Below are positions 6,096 to 14,761 of a DNA stretch of 25,975 bases, piece by piece. A program made the position numbers and the translations under genes. Positions within the stretch are counted from its first letter, which is position 1. Each line of letters opens with the position of its first letter. Below the pieces are notes generated by a model that had not been told where the DNA came from, searched no databases, and was given only the letters and a program-made list of their open reading frames with translations. The stretch comes from JAGOFO01 sp964522105 (lineage in GTDB: Bacteria; Myxococcota_A; UBA9042; DTJE01). The DNA lies in contig CAZFVA010000036.1 of assembly GCA_964522105.1 (NCBI GenBank), positions 1 to 25,975 on the forward strand. The letters run 5' to 3'.

Positions 6096-8369
6096 CTACG
6101 GCCCGAAATGGCCGCCACTTCTGAATCTGAAAACACCGGTTTCAAGAAGAATATAGACGACACGGTTAACGGTGGCTGCCCACTCTGCAGTCTGCGGCAG
6201 GCCATCAAGAAGCATCGTTATGGTATCCCTGGCGCCAAGCAGGTTGACGACACGCATTTCCTTGGGCGCCAGCCTGATGTCATCCAGCGTAACCTTCGAA
6301 TCTGTATTGAAAATCAGTCTGTGTTTGGTGTGTTCCGACATCCAGGCATTGATCATGCCGGCCGGAACTCTGTTTCTGACGGCTGTCGAGATAAGCTCCA
6401 TACCGTCAATATCCTGAAGGAATACACCGGCCGGAATCTTCACGTCTTCAAAGAAGCCAAACCATCCATCTTCCCAGTCAAATATTTCCAGGAAACGTTC
6501 TTTGAACTGATCTGAAAGAAACAACGCCAGCTCATGCGAACCGACCGCGCCATGGGCTATCAAACTGTCGCCAAGCCTGCCACCGACCGAATCAACGTCC
6601 CGAATTGCCTGGGCAAGTTTGTTTCTGGCAACCACATCACGCTTAACCAGATACTCGCCAAGCAACTCGCTCTTCAGATTGGAAAATATGGCCCTCGGGC
6701 GACCTTTTGAAAAGAAAATTTCCTTCTGGCTGGCCCCGCGCTTCAAAACCAGGAGTCCAGTAAGCGCCTGCTTCCGGCATATGCGTGACAGCGTCCGAAC
6801 CATCATCCGCCGATCTATTGTGCCTTCGAATAACAGGCGACTGCGGTCAATTGTTGGACGGGCCGATCCAAGGTGCTTCTGAACTGACGTAAAATCGCCC
6901 AGTCGCATCCACGGTCCGTCATCGACCGACACCACTTCGTCTTCGGTAAGTGCCCGACTTTTCAGCAGACTAAGCAAATTATCGAAAGAAACAGGGCCGA
7001 AAATATTTCCCGATGAGTCCTTGATCTTGAACTGTGCGACCCCGGGATTTAGTTTTGTATTACGGGTAGTTGAAGGACCGGCATCAGACTCGGCAGGCTT
7101 GTCCTCCATCGGAATGTCGAATGTCGAACTGTCATCCTGTTGCTCGCCGGTAAACCGATTTACAGCTTCGCCTGATGACTGTTCTTCGGGCTCATTTTCC
7201 GGGAACCGGACTTCAGAATCAGCACGTTCTTCAGGCCCCGGCTCGCTGACTTCCGCCAATTCAGCTGTCTCAACAGACAGTGGCTCATCCTCGTGACTGT
7301 CCCCGGCTGCCGGTGAAGCATTTCTAAGAAATGAATACGAAACCTTGCGGTCTACCCCTGTGATGTCGTCCATCGCCAGCGGAAGAAGTTCACGTTCCAC
7401 CTTTTCGGCGAACAGCTCCTTCATGGCCGCAGAGACTTCTGCCTGGCTGATTCGCTGCCGCTTCGAGAACATATAGTTCTGAATATCATCCAGAAAATCC
7501 TGAGCGCTGGCGTACCTGTCTTCAGGTTCACGGGCAAGCGCCTTTCTGATGATTTCTGCGACACCGATCTCGATCTCGGCATGTCTGGCCAGACGCTTGT
7601 TAACGTCGGCGTCACGGATATTTATAAGCGTCTGAAGGTCAGTACGACCAAGGAACATTCTCTTGAGGGTAATCAGCTCGAAAAGAATAATTCCAAGACT
7701 GAAAATGTCGGAACGGTTGTCAATATCACGCCCCAGCACCATCTCGGGGGACATGTAGCCAAGCTTACCCTTCAGAACGCCGCTCTGGGTTTCACCTTTC
7801 GATGTCGAAGCCTTTGCCACGCCAAAGTCGGTTACCTTGACCTCGCCGTCATAGGAAATCAGGATATTGCTGGGCGATACGTCGCGATGAATGATTTTCA
7901 GCGGCTTGCCATAAGCGTCGCGGGCATTGTAGGCGTACCAGAGGGCCTTGCAGATTTCGCCAACTATAAACAGCGCAACCGGCACGGGGACGCTCATTCC
8001 AAGCTTGTTTGCCCGGGCCATAACAGCCTGAAGGTCAACGCCGTTAACAAACTCCATCGCCAGATAGTACTGACCTTCGACCTCGTCAAATTCATAAATG
8101 GAAACGATATTGGCGTGCTGCAGCGGCGCGGTGATCTGGGCCTCGTCCTTGAACATCTTTACGAAAGACGGGTCCTTGGAAAAGCGAAGCAGGATGCGTT
8201 TGACGACCAGAACTTTCTGAAAGTCCCCGGCACCCCTTGCCACAGCCTTGAAAATCTCGGCCATGCCGCCGGAACCGATCTTCTCGAGCAGTGTGTACTT
8301 GCCAAACTGCCTGGGGCGCATGCGCGCCTCGGTTACGCGTTCAGACGAACTGGCGACATCATCAACCAC
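6096..8369 (-). CDS. Hanks-type Ser/Thr protein kinase with GYF_2-like and DUF4388 domains
   Basis: Phosphorylates Ser/Thr on unknown partners. The kinase domain spans ~25-310 with glycine loop GSGGMAE (32-38), Lys57 in VVKR, Glu76, the HRD catalytic loop at 161-163 with Asn168, DFG at 181-183, and GYMSPE. All catalytic residues are present. An acidic, low-complexity linker (~345-440) follows, then a GYF_2-like segment (~446-495, with NIFGPVSFDNLLSLL and a W-RLGDF end), a DUF4388/PatA-N-like domain (~515-650, LTGLLVLKRG and IFFSKGRP) and a winged-helix-like tail (~705-750). No transmembrane segment is visible, so it is a soluble kinase. It starts at GTG 8369 with AGGGAG about 6 nt upstream. 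It is the last gene of a probable operon, 19 nt after the small lipoprotein gene, and converges on the + strand gene ending at 6079 with 16 nt between. Confidence 0.92.
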   Translation of the reverse strand: MVDDVASSSERVTEARMRPRQFGKYTLLEKIGSGGMAEIFKAVARGAGDFQKVLVVKRILLRFSKDPSFVKMFKDEAQITAPLQHANIVSIYEFDEVEGQYYLAMEFVNGVDLQAVMARANKLGMSVPVPVALFIVGEICKALWYAYNARDAYGKPLKIIHRDVSPSNILISYDGEVKVTDFGVAKASTSKGETQSGVLKGKLGYMSPEMVLGRDIDNRSDIFSLGIILFELITLKRMFLGRTDLQTLINIRDADVNKRLARHAEIEIGVAEIIRKALAREPEDRYASAQDFLDDIQNYMFSKRQRISQAEVSAAMKELFAEKVERELLPLAMDDITGVDRKVSYSFLRNASPAAGDSHEDEPLSVETAELAEVSEPGPEERADSEVRFPENEPEEQSSGEAVNRFTGEQQDDSSTFDIPMEDKPAESDAGPSTTRNTKLNPGVAQFKIKDSSGNIFGPVSFDNLLSLLKSRALTEDEVVSVDDGPWMRLGDFTSVQKHLGSARPTIDRSRLLFEGTIDRRMMVRTLSRICRKQALTGLLVLKRGASQKEIFFSKGRPRAIFSNLKSELLGEYLVKRDVVARNKLAQAIRDVDSVGGRLGDSLIAHGAVGSHELALFLSDQFKERFLEIFDWEDGWFGFFEDVKIPAGVFLQDIDGMELISTAVRNRVPAGMINAWMSEHTKHRLIFNTDSKVTLDDIRLAPKEMRVVNLLGARDTITMLLDGLPQTAEWAATVNRVVYILLETGVFRFRSGGHFGP
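6099..6114. other. Small hairpin at the convergent gene junction
   Basis: CGGCC (6099-6103) and GGCCG (6110-6114) can pair around a 6-nt loop, inside the 3' end of the kinase gene and just past the end of the + strand gene. There is no T-run on either side. A role in 3' end formation is possible but unsupported. Confidence 0.25.
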
Positions 8370-8388
8370 TTGGACTCCCTGAAACCGT

Positions 8389-8640
8389 TCAGCGGACTTG
8401 ATCCCCGGCCTTGCCTGTGGTCGCGGAACCTTTCAGCTTTTCAATAATAGTAACGGCGACTTCGCAATAATGCCTTTCGGTCCGACCGGCCTGCTCGGAA
8501 AACGCACGAACTTCAGTACACTCGGCCGCGCCGGAGCCAGACCTCAAGCATACCTGATCAGCGATTTTAGCACACGGTTGTTTGCAAGAAACCAGCAGGG
8601 AAATAGCCAGTACGCACGCAAGAATCAATATCTTGTTCAT
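8389..8640 (-). CDS. Small Cys-rich lipoprotein
   Basis: This 83-residue product has a signal peptide with a lipobox ending at Cys19 (LLVSC), so it is predicted to be exported and lipid-anchored. The mature part carries four more cysteines (23, 31, 41, 59), enough for two disulfides. No domain was recognised. It lies 30 nt downstream of the PEGA gene and 19 nt upstream of the kinase gene on the same strand, which points to one transcript. Its ribosome site is weak. It could be a structural or sensory partner of the PEGA or kelch proteins (inference). Confidence 0.78.
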   Translation of the reverse strand: MNKILILACVLAISLLVSCKQPCAKIADQVCLRSGSGAAECTEVRAFSEQAGRTERHYCEVAVTIIEKLKGSATTGKAGDQVR

Positions 8641-8670
8641 TGATAAGCCCGTAAGGCCGACGGTAGCGGA

Positions 8671-10110
8671 CTAACGCACACCACCGAGATTAATCTGGAT
8701 AGCGCCGGTAGGCCCGCCGCTGGACTCGCCACTGTTAGCCTTGACGCCCCAGTAGGTCAGCCCGCCAACGGCACCAAGACCAAGGATAATGGCGGTCCAG
8801 AACCACCACTTCTTAACAACGCCGGGGCCTTTACGCTTATTGGCATCTTTGAAAAGCGGGCTGTTCGGGTCAATGATCAATTCTGAATCGGCAGCAAACG
8901 CCATTTCGCTTTCTTCGCCGATTGCCTTCGTCACAACCTGAATCATGTCCGGTTCCAGAGGGGCGAGCGTGAGAACCTTGGGCGGCATCGTGCTCATGGA
9001 AGTACCGATGATCCCTTCAACTTCGGCCATCACGTCGGCATCTTTGGAAATCGTCGAACTGATAGCCTTGACCTGGCCGTTACCAAGGTACAGACCTTCA
9101 ATCTTGAACGAGTCACCAGCTTCACCGAACGCAACCGCAATCAGGTCTGTAGCGCCCATCAGGGAAGCTACGACACCAGCCTTCGGCGCGCCGTTACCGA
9201 ACTCGATCGCCCGAGCAAGAGCGGAGTTGGCAGCGGTGATTGTCGCAGCATTATCAAGTTCAACCATTTCACCCATGGCCAGTTCATTCGGGCCACCGGT
9301 GATTTCGACGTACTGTGCAAACGGCTCGTAACCGTCAGCAACGAAGGTTACAAGGTGGTTGCCGACCACCAGGTCGGAAACGGTCAAAGGACTGTAGCCC
9401 TTGAACACGAAATCAACGTAAACCTCGACACCGGCCGGAACGCTTTCAACATCCATCGCGCCCTTGGGGGAGTCGATGATTTCGCGCTGCGCAGACAGAT
9501 AGAAGTTCTCGATTTCTTTGTTATATGAATACTCGGACTTAACCTGCGAAGGGTAGGCAAACAGGGACATCTTTATGGCTTTCTTGGCCTGCTGGGGTTT
9601 CGAGGCGGCCAGGAATCCGACGCCAAGACCTTTGTAGATATGACCGACAAGAGCCCTGTCAGCATATCCCGGGTAATCGCGGATGGCCTTTTCGGCCTCG
9701 GAATACACGGCAAAAGCTTCAAGTATCTTGTTTTCTTTCAACAGAGCCCGGCCCTTGTTGACCAGATCCCATGCGTTGCGGACGGCCGCTGCGGCTTTGG
9801 TCGGAACGGCGACAGCCCGGGAATACCCCTGACCCACCATGCGATCGGCTGCACCACGAAGAACGACGTACACAGCCTTTGAAAGGCCTTCGTCAGCCGG
9901 CTTCTTCGGGAAAACCTTGACCGCCAGAGTTCTGGGCTGGGCTGCTTCAACAGCAGAGGCGGAATTCACAGCAAGTCCGATGGCGCCACCAACTTCAAGG
10001 TTGATAAACGCAACCGCCACGACCAGGGCAATAAGCCCCATGCGGCGGCGACTGGCTGAATTGGGAATCAATGACAGATTGTAACCTGCCCTGCTTGCAT
10101 CGATTCTCAT
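8671..10110 (-). CDS. PEGA-domain membrane protein with TPR-like region
   Basis: A 479-residue protein predicted to sit in the envelope. A hydrophobic N-terminal segment (~25-47) is a signal peptide or membrane anchor. Helical TPR-like repeats cover ~105-210. A PEGA domain lies at ~220-271, with VESVPAGVEVYVD, a KGYSPLTV core and VADGYEPF. A strong transmembrane helix is at ~435-456 after a KKWWFW motif, leaving a short Gly/Ser-rich tail. PEGA domains are surface or wall-associated beta structures in bacteria, so a periplasmic scaffold or sensor role is plausible. The start ATG shares its A with the TAA of the upstream kelch gene (TAATG), and the GGAGG ribosome site lies in that gene's last codons, implying translational coupling. 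Confidence 0.88.
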   Translation of the reverse strand: MRIDASRAGYNLSLIPNSASRRRMGLIALVVAVAFINLEVGGAIGLAVNSASAVEAAQPRTLAVKVFPKKPADEGLSKAVYVVLRGAADRMVGQGYSRAVAVPTKAAAAVRNAWDLVNKGRALLKENKILEAFAVYSEAEKAIRDYPGYADRALVGHIYKGLGVGFLAASKPQQAKKAIKMSLFAYPSQVKSEYSYNKEIENFYLSAQREIIDSPKGAMDVESVPAGVEVYVDFVFKGYSPLTVSDLVVGNHLVTFVADGYEPFAQYVEITGGPNELAMGEMVELDNAATITAANSALARAIEFGNGAPKAGVVASLMGATDLIAVAFGEAGDSFKIEGLYLGNGQVKAISSTISKDADVMAEVEGIIGTSMSTMPPKVLTLAPLEPDMIQVVTKAIGEESEMAFAADSELIIDPNSPLFKDANKRKGPGVVKKWWFWTAIILGLGAVGGLTYWGVKANSGESSGGPTGAIQINLGGVR

Positions 10111-11837
10111 TACATTCCTCCGTTAGCAACTTCAGCCGTCCATAGAACCGACGGAGTGTAAATCTCGGCCATGCCTGTGGCATCGCTTTCAAGTGTGCCG
10201 GCGGAAACTATGCCGCCCGCGATGAAAAGCGTGTCATCAGGAAGAATGCCAGCCCCGAACCCTGCGCGGGAAAGGAACTGCTCTTCGCCGGAACTCAATT
10301 CCTTGAATGTACCGGCCAGATCATCATAAATGCATGTCTTGGTGTTGGAATTGCCCGAATTATCTTTGAATCCACCAAGCACAACGACGGCATCCTGATC
10401 AAATGTGGCCACGGCGCCGTGCATGAACCTTGCGGCACAAGCCGAATTCAGCGCCTTTACCGTCACAACATCTTCAAGAGTGATGTTCAGGATATAGCCC
10501 TTCAACGGCGAAGCGGTAAGAGCACCGGTCTTTAACGAAACGCCACCGACAACAAGGAATCTTCTGCTGCCGTCAGCGCCGTTCTGAATTCTGGTGACAG
10601 TCGGGAAATACAGCAGCGGCAGGCCTTCAACAGCCCTCTGTTTGAAAGCGGCGCCCGCGCCATCTTCAAGCTTCGACGACTGCGTGAAAATCTCGACGTT
10701 GCTTTCAGGTGCCGGGTCGCCACCAACCGGTGAACCACCGACAATCAGGTACCTGGACAGTCCCTGACTCGTATCTTCAAGCTTGACGACGGCAGCGCCG
10801 TTATGCTGTGAATTCATTGGCATTCTGTCGCCAACATCCAGCATTCCGCCTTTGTTATTGTCGGCGTAGGGTGCCCAGATTTCGGCAAAGCGGTAGTCCG
10901 GATCATCAGACGGCCACGAACCGCCGCCGGTAATCAGGATTGTGTTGTCGAACAGGCGAACTGCCGAAAGGAACGCCCTGGGAAGGCGCATCTTCTTCGC
11001 AACACCGTCGCTGTCATTGCCTGGGTTTTCGAAAGTCTGAGTCTTGACGTCGAAAATCTCGTAGGAATCAAGTGAATCGGCGGAGTCGATCGTCAGCGGG
11101 AATGCGCCGCCGGTCTTCATCTGAACCTTCGATGTTCCACCGAAAATGAAAACCTTGTCGCCGCCGGCCTGGGGAATATAGACCGAGGCATGTGCAGCCC
11201 TGGCGACATTCATCGTGCCGATGTAGTCATACTGCCCCGTTACCTGATCAAATATGAAAGCCTGATTGGACGGGTCGGCCAGCTCGGACGTTGTTGCATC
11301 AAGCGAGTCCCTGGTGACAAGACCGCCGGTAACCAGCATACGACCATCGCCAAGCGCAACTACTGACGGGAAGACGCGCGGCGTGAATTCCGCAGGCGGC
11401 GAAATACACGTGAATCCGCCGAATCTGGTCAGCAGAATGTCGATCTCGGACGTCCGCCCCTGAACGACAGACACATCGCGGTGGCGACCATACCAGGTGG
11501 CTTTCCCGGCCTCGAACCCGATAAGCGTCACGACATTGTCAAGTCCGGTTTCAACCGACGAAATGTTCAGCACCGCCATTCCGTCTTTAACCGCGACATC
11601 AGCCGCTGCCATCATCGTCATCGCGCCCGTTTCACGGTCGGGGCCGGTGACTTCGTACCTGATGGTGTCAATTGACTTAAGCGGCTCGCTGCCTGCCGAC
11701 CCCGAACAGGTTTCGGTCAGCGCAGACACCGTCATTCCAACGGCGCCACTGCCCTCGTCAACCATACATGCTGAAATCAATGCGAGCATCGATGTCAGAA
11801 CTGCCAGAACGACACAATTTAGAATCCGTTTCTTCAT
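10110..11837 (-). CDS. Kelch-like beta-propeller lipoprotein
   Basis: A 575-residue exported lipoprotein with lipobox LISAC (Cys24). An N-terminal ~120-residue beta-rich region is followed by repeated kelch-like blades from ~150 to 550, each with a paired-Gly strand: RMLVTGG, KVFIFGG, TILITGG, RYLIVGG, RFLVVGG, AVVVLGG and TLFIAGG. Seven such strands fit a seven-bladed propeller. Proteins of this type commonly bind carbohydrate or protein at the cell surface; the ligand is unknown. It is the first gene of the kelch-PEGA-lipoprotein-kinase operon. The ATG at 11837 has a GGGAG about 11 nt upstream. Its stop overlaps the next start by one base. Confidence 0.87.
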   Translation of the reverse strand: MKKRILNCVVLAVLTSMLALISACMVDEGSGAVGMTVSALTETCSGSAGSEPLKSIDTIRYEVTGPDRETGAMTMMAAADVAVKDGMAVLNISSVETGLDNVVTLIGFEAGKATWYGRHRDVSVVQGRTSEIDILLTRFGGFTCISPPAEFTPRVFPSVVALGDGRMLVTGGLVTRDSLDATTSELADPSNQAFIFDQVTGQYDYIGTMNVARAAHASVYIPQAGGDKVFIFGGTSKVQMKTGGAFPLTIDSADSLDSYEIFDVKTQTFENPGNDSDGVAKKMRLPRAFLSAVRLFDNTILITGGGSWPSDDPDYRFAEIWAPYADNNKGGMLDVGDRMPMNSQHNGAAVVKLEDTSQGLSRYLIVGGSPVGGDPAPESNVEIFTQSSKLEDGAGAAFKQRAVEGLPLLYFPTVTRIQNGADGSRRFLVVGGVSLKTGALTASPLKGYILNITLEDVVTVKALNSACAARFMHGAVATFDQDAVVVLGGFKDNSGNSNTKTCIYDDLAGTFKELSSGEEQFLSRAGFGAGILPDDTLFIAGGIVSAGTLESDATGMAEIYTPSVLWTAEVANGGM

Positions 11838-11856
11838 GCCTTGTGGTCTCCCGGGT

Positions 11857-11873
11857 CTGAGTTATCCCCTCAG
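11857..11873 (-). other. Leader hairpin before the kelch lipoprotein gene
   Basis: CTGAG and CTCAG (11857-11861 and 11869-11873) can pair around a 7-nt loop about 20 nt upstream of the kelch start codon, adjacent to its ribosome site. The stem is only 5 bp, so a regulatory role is speculative. The rest of the 153-nt intergenic stretch showed no clear promoter to me. Confidence 0.25.
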
Positions 11874-11984
11874 GTGACTAAGGATAGATATTGCAGACAA
11901 GGTTAGATTAGTCGAAATGGAAAGGCAAGTGATAATGAAGTCAGTAAAGGCACAGAAAGCGGCCATGCGGGCGCGGCGGGAGGC

Positions 11985-12014
11985 AAAAAATCAGATGCAG
12001 TTCCTTTGAACCAT
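11985..12014 (-). terminator. Possible intrinsic terminator of the triple-module lipoprotein gene
   Basis: Read on the - strand, ATG-GTTC-loop-GAAC-(TG bulge)-CAT folds into a 7-bp stem that overlaps the last codons of the gene. It is followed, just after the TGA stop, by six T residues (the A-run at 11985-11990 on +). The stem is AT-rich and bulged, so termination efficiency is doubtful. Confidence 0.35.
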
Positions 12015-14498
12015 GATGTTGTCTACAAAAACGCCCGCGCCAGTGTTATCCAGTGCGTCAACTGAGTCAAAAGTGAACCGCAGTTTGATCGTCTTGCCCT
12101 TCCACGGATTCATGTCAATACCGCCGACATTGAACCACGTTTCATAGGCCTGAGTCGGCACAGAGGCCTTCGTGAAGACCGCTGTCGGAGTCAGTCCGTC
12201 CATGACTTCAATCTTGAATGTATCTTTCAGCGCGTCGGTCTGAACATCAAGGTAAAGCGCGAACGAAAGGACGTAATCGCCGTGGGCCGGGACAGAAATG
12301 TCCGGCGATGTGGCTGTACCGCGGGCGATGCCGCCGTTTTCATAGTTGCCGTTTGTGGAATTACCGAAATACATCGACCTGGTTCCGGTTTCTGACTTCG
12401 TTTCGGTCAGATGCCACTTGACTTCAGCGCCGCCCAGGGCCGGTGTTGAATTATTGACTACCGCAAAGCCGTCGAGGTCACCGAAGATATCAAACGTGTA
12501 TTCCGCGCGGACATCTTCAAAACAGCAACCGGGCTGCTCGATGGCCTCGTGCAGGCAGACATTGTTGACACAACCGTCAGCGGTGCACTCGTCGTCGTCA
12601 TCACAATCCTGAGTAACAGAACAACAGCCTTCATCCCCGGCAATAACTATGTTGCAGACGTTCGCCACAGTACACGAACCGGTCTTGCAGACGCCGTCAA
12701 TGCCACAGTCCTGTTCAGTCAGGCATGTTTTGTGAATACACGAATCAGTCACCACTTTGACGTTATCAAGGTACAGACCTTCGAAATTATTGAATTCTTC
12801 ATTACCTGTATCAAAGCGGAATCTGACATTTACAACCTTGCCGGCAAAAGCGCTCAGGTCGATGCCGACAGGAAGGAATACGCCACCGGTCGTGCCCTGA
12901 ACGTTGTGGGAAGTCCATACGGCAGTGGCTGCCTCGGTTTCCTGGCCGAAACGCTCGACGACTTCGACCTGGAAGAAGTCAAAGCTGCCGGGGTTGTAAT
13001 AGCTGGCCGGAATTCCGCCGTCCCATTCAGTCGCAAGGAACATGTCGAAGGTCAGGAAAACATAATTGTTCGCCGGCAGTTCAAGAGCCGGGGTTGTGGC
13101 GTCACCGAAATTGAAAGTTCCGGGCGTGTCGTAAGTGTGGGTAATCGGGTCGCCATAGTACAGGGACCAACCGCCTTCGGCCGACTTGTAACTGGACGCA
13201 CGCCACTTGACGATGTCTTCATTCTGGTAAGTCCAGACGTAGAATTCGGAAACGGTGCCGTCCTCGAAGCCTTCAGAAAGGATTTCAGTCGTTCTGCAGC
13301 ACTCGTTTTCTGGAAGTGCTGTAAATACGCACTGACCTTCCACGCACGATTTAGATACGCACAGTTCGTCGGTCACGCACTTCGTCTGAACATTGGCTGT
13401 CGTACACTGAGGTTCAACGCATGTCGGTATTAAAGGATAGGAACAGGCGCCTTTGCCGTTTACGCGATCAAGGAACACCTGACAGGAATCATCACTGCAT
13501 TCCACCGAGTCAGGCGCGCACTCGGTTCCGGAATCGCACTGAGCCGAGCATACTGAAAACACTTTAACTTCATCAACATAGACGCCTTCGTAATTGTTAT
13601 TACTGCCGTCGATGCTGTCGAAGGAAAGTCTGATCGCAATTTCCTTGCCGACAAAAGCCGAAATGTTCGCGCTGACGTAAACAAACTGACCGTTGGTGTT
13701 TTTATCAACCTTGACGGAAGAAATCATCTGAACTGCAGTTTCGACATCAAGGTTCTTCGTAACTACGGATACACGGAACTGGTCAGGCTGAACACTGGCG
13801 TCAACGCCTGTAATCATCGGTTCCGATTCGACCCAGATATAAGCAGACGCGATAAACGTGGTTTTGGAAGCACTTATCGACGGAATGCTGAAGTACGGCG
13901 AAGTGATTGAAGCGCGGACTGCCGCAGAATCGGCCCCGGACGGATCAACTGGATCGCAGTCACCGTTAAGCGCACCGGAATAATAGGTGTAACAGACAGC
14001 ATTGCCGAAATAGGCGCTGCGTGTTCCAAATGCTTTGCGATTAGTTGTCAACGACCAGCTTACCTGGTCAGTCGTTTTGGGATCGACCAGAACCCAGTCA
14101 TCAAAGCCATCCTCAAATCCGACCTGAAGATAGGTCGAATCCATGCAGCATTCAGAATCCCAGTCCAGAACACAGACCTTATCAACTGTGTCACAGATCT
14201 TTTTCTGGCATGTGCCGACTGTAAGCGGAGCGTCGGTGCAATCAGAATTTCTCTGGCAGGGAGTCGGGCCGACATCTTCAATAGTTTCGACAGTATCGGT
14301 TGCGACGCCATCGTCTTCAACCGCGACGCCTTCATCCGTGGCAACATCCGGCAGATCGTTACCACCGTTGTCGTTCTGGACATCCGATGTCACGTTACCG
14401 TCGTTCGTATCAAAGGGCGGCGGGGATTCGGAACCACAACCCGACGCAACGACCGCAACAGCGAAAACCAAAGCGAGCAATCCAGAAAGCCTGCCCAT
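11991..14498 (-). CDS. Large Cys-rich lipoprotein with three repeated MAM/jelly-roll-like modules
   Basis: Predicted surface or periplasmic lipoprotein of 835 residues. A signal peptide with lipobox ASGC (Cys21) precedes an Asp/Val-rich spacer (~27-80). Three related modules follow at ~117-317, ~400-587 and ~658-834. Each opens with a CC pair, has an early G-F-E-D-G or F-G-D-L-D-G turn, then an aromatic-Gly motif (AYFGN, LYYGD, MYFGN), an F-x-F-D-S/T segment, and a V-x-V/L-D-N/E strand ending in Cys. Cys-dense segments between them (for example CDDDDECTADGC) resemble EGF/Dickkopf-like knots. The fold resembles MAM or carbohydrate-binding sandwiches, but this is inference. The start ATG has a strong GGAGGGG site. 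It is divergent from pilM and is probably a separate transcript from the kelch operon. Confidence 0.85.
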   Translation of the reverse strand: MGRLSGLLALVFAVAVVASGCGSESPPPFDTNDGNVTSDVQNDNGGNDLPDVATDEGVAVEDDGVATDTVETIEDVGPTPCQRNSDCTDAPLTVGTCQKKICDTVDKVCVLDWDSECCMDSTYLQVGFEDGFDDWVLVDPKTTDQVSWSLTTNRKAFGTRSAYFGNAVCYTYYSGALNGDCDPVDPSGADSAAVRASITSPYFSIPSISASKTTFIASAYIWVESEPMITGVDASVQPDQFRVSVVTKNLDVETAVQMISSVKVDKNTNGQFVYVSANISAFVGKEIAIRLSFDSIDGSNNNYEGVYVDEVKVFSVCSAQCDSGTECAPDSVECSDDSCQVFLDRVNGKGACSYPLIPTCVEPQCTTANVQTKCVTDELCVSKSCVEGQCVFTALPENECCRTTEILSEGFEDGTVSEFYVWTYQNEDIVKWRASSYKSAEGGWSLYYGDPITHTYDTPGTFNFGDATTPALELPANNYVFLTFDMFLATEWDGGIPASYYNPGSFDFFQVEVVERFGQETEAATAVWTSHNVQGTTGGVFLPVGIDLSAFAGKVVNVRFRFDTGNEEFNNFEGLYLDNVKVVTDSCIHKTCLTEQDCGIDGVCKTGSCTVANVCNIVIAGDEGCCSVTQDCDDDDECTADGCVNNVCLHEAIEQPGCCFEDVRAEYTFDIFGDLDGFAVVNNSTPALGGAEVKWHLTETKSETGTRSMYFGNSTNGNYENGGIARGTATSPDISVPAHGDYVLSFALYLDVQTDALKDTFKIEVMDGLTPTAVFTKASVPTQAYETWFNVGGIDMNPWKGKTIKLRFTFDSVDALDNTGAGVFVDNIMVQRNCI

Positions 14499-14706
14499 TA
14501 TTACCCCTCCAGACGTGAAGCGGACATAAGCCCGTCACCAAAGGCATTACAGGAAACCGATTATTGACCAAACGCCGCTACATGCTACCACATTAAGAGG
14601 CACAATAAGATCCTAAAAAGTTGGTCAGCCTGAAATCAGGCGGGAACCGCAGTGCAGGCGGGTGAAAGGCGCAGGGACAACAGGTCTGGAACACAAGGCA
14701 GTTTTC

Positions 14707-14736
14707 TTGACACCTGTTAAAAAGCAATGGAATATG
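14707..14736 (+). promoter_or_regulatory. Possible pilM operon promoter
   Basis: A perfect TTGACA -35 hexamer lies at 14707-14712. About 17 nt downstream there is only a poor -10 (GAATAT at 14730-14735). The element sits in the 263-nt divergent gap (14499-14761), which otherwise holds a small hairpin (GCCTG-AAAT-CAGGC, 14628-14641) and no gene that I can support. No sigma-54 site was seen. Confidence 0.35.
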
Positions 14737-14761
14737 GGTCAGGTCGTAACTGGACATAAGT

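Noticed and set aside
7581..8447. 288-codon open frame on the + strand antisense to the kinase
   Set aside because: It lies opposite the kinase catalytic domain, whose motifs are intact; the product has no recognisable domain.
12549..13433. 294-codon open frame on the + strand antisense to the large lipoprotein gene
   Set aside because: The - strand frame has a signal peptide, repeated modules and ordered Cys motifs. The + frame shows no family motif or ribosome site and is a shadow of codon bias.
14662..14761. Sigma-54 promoter for the pil operon
   Set aside because: No GG-N10-GC pattern with flanking TGGCAC/TTGCA was found in the gap.
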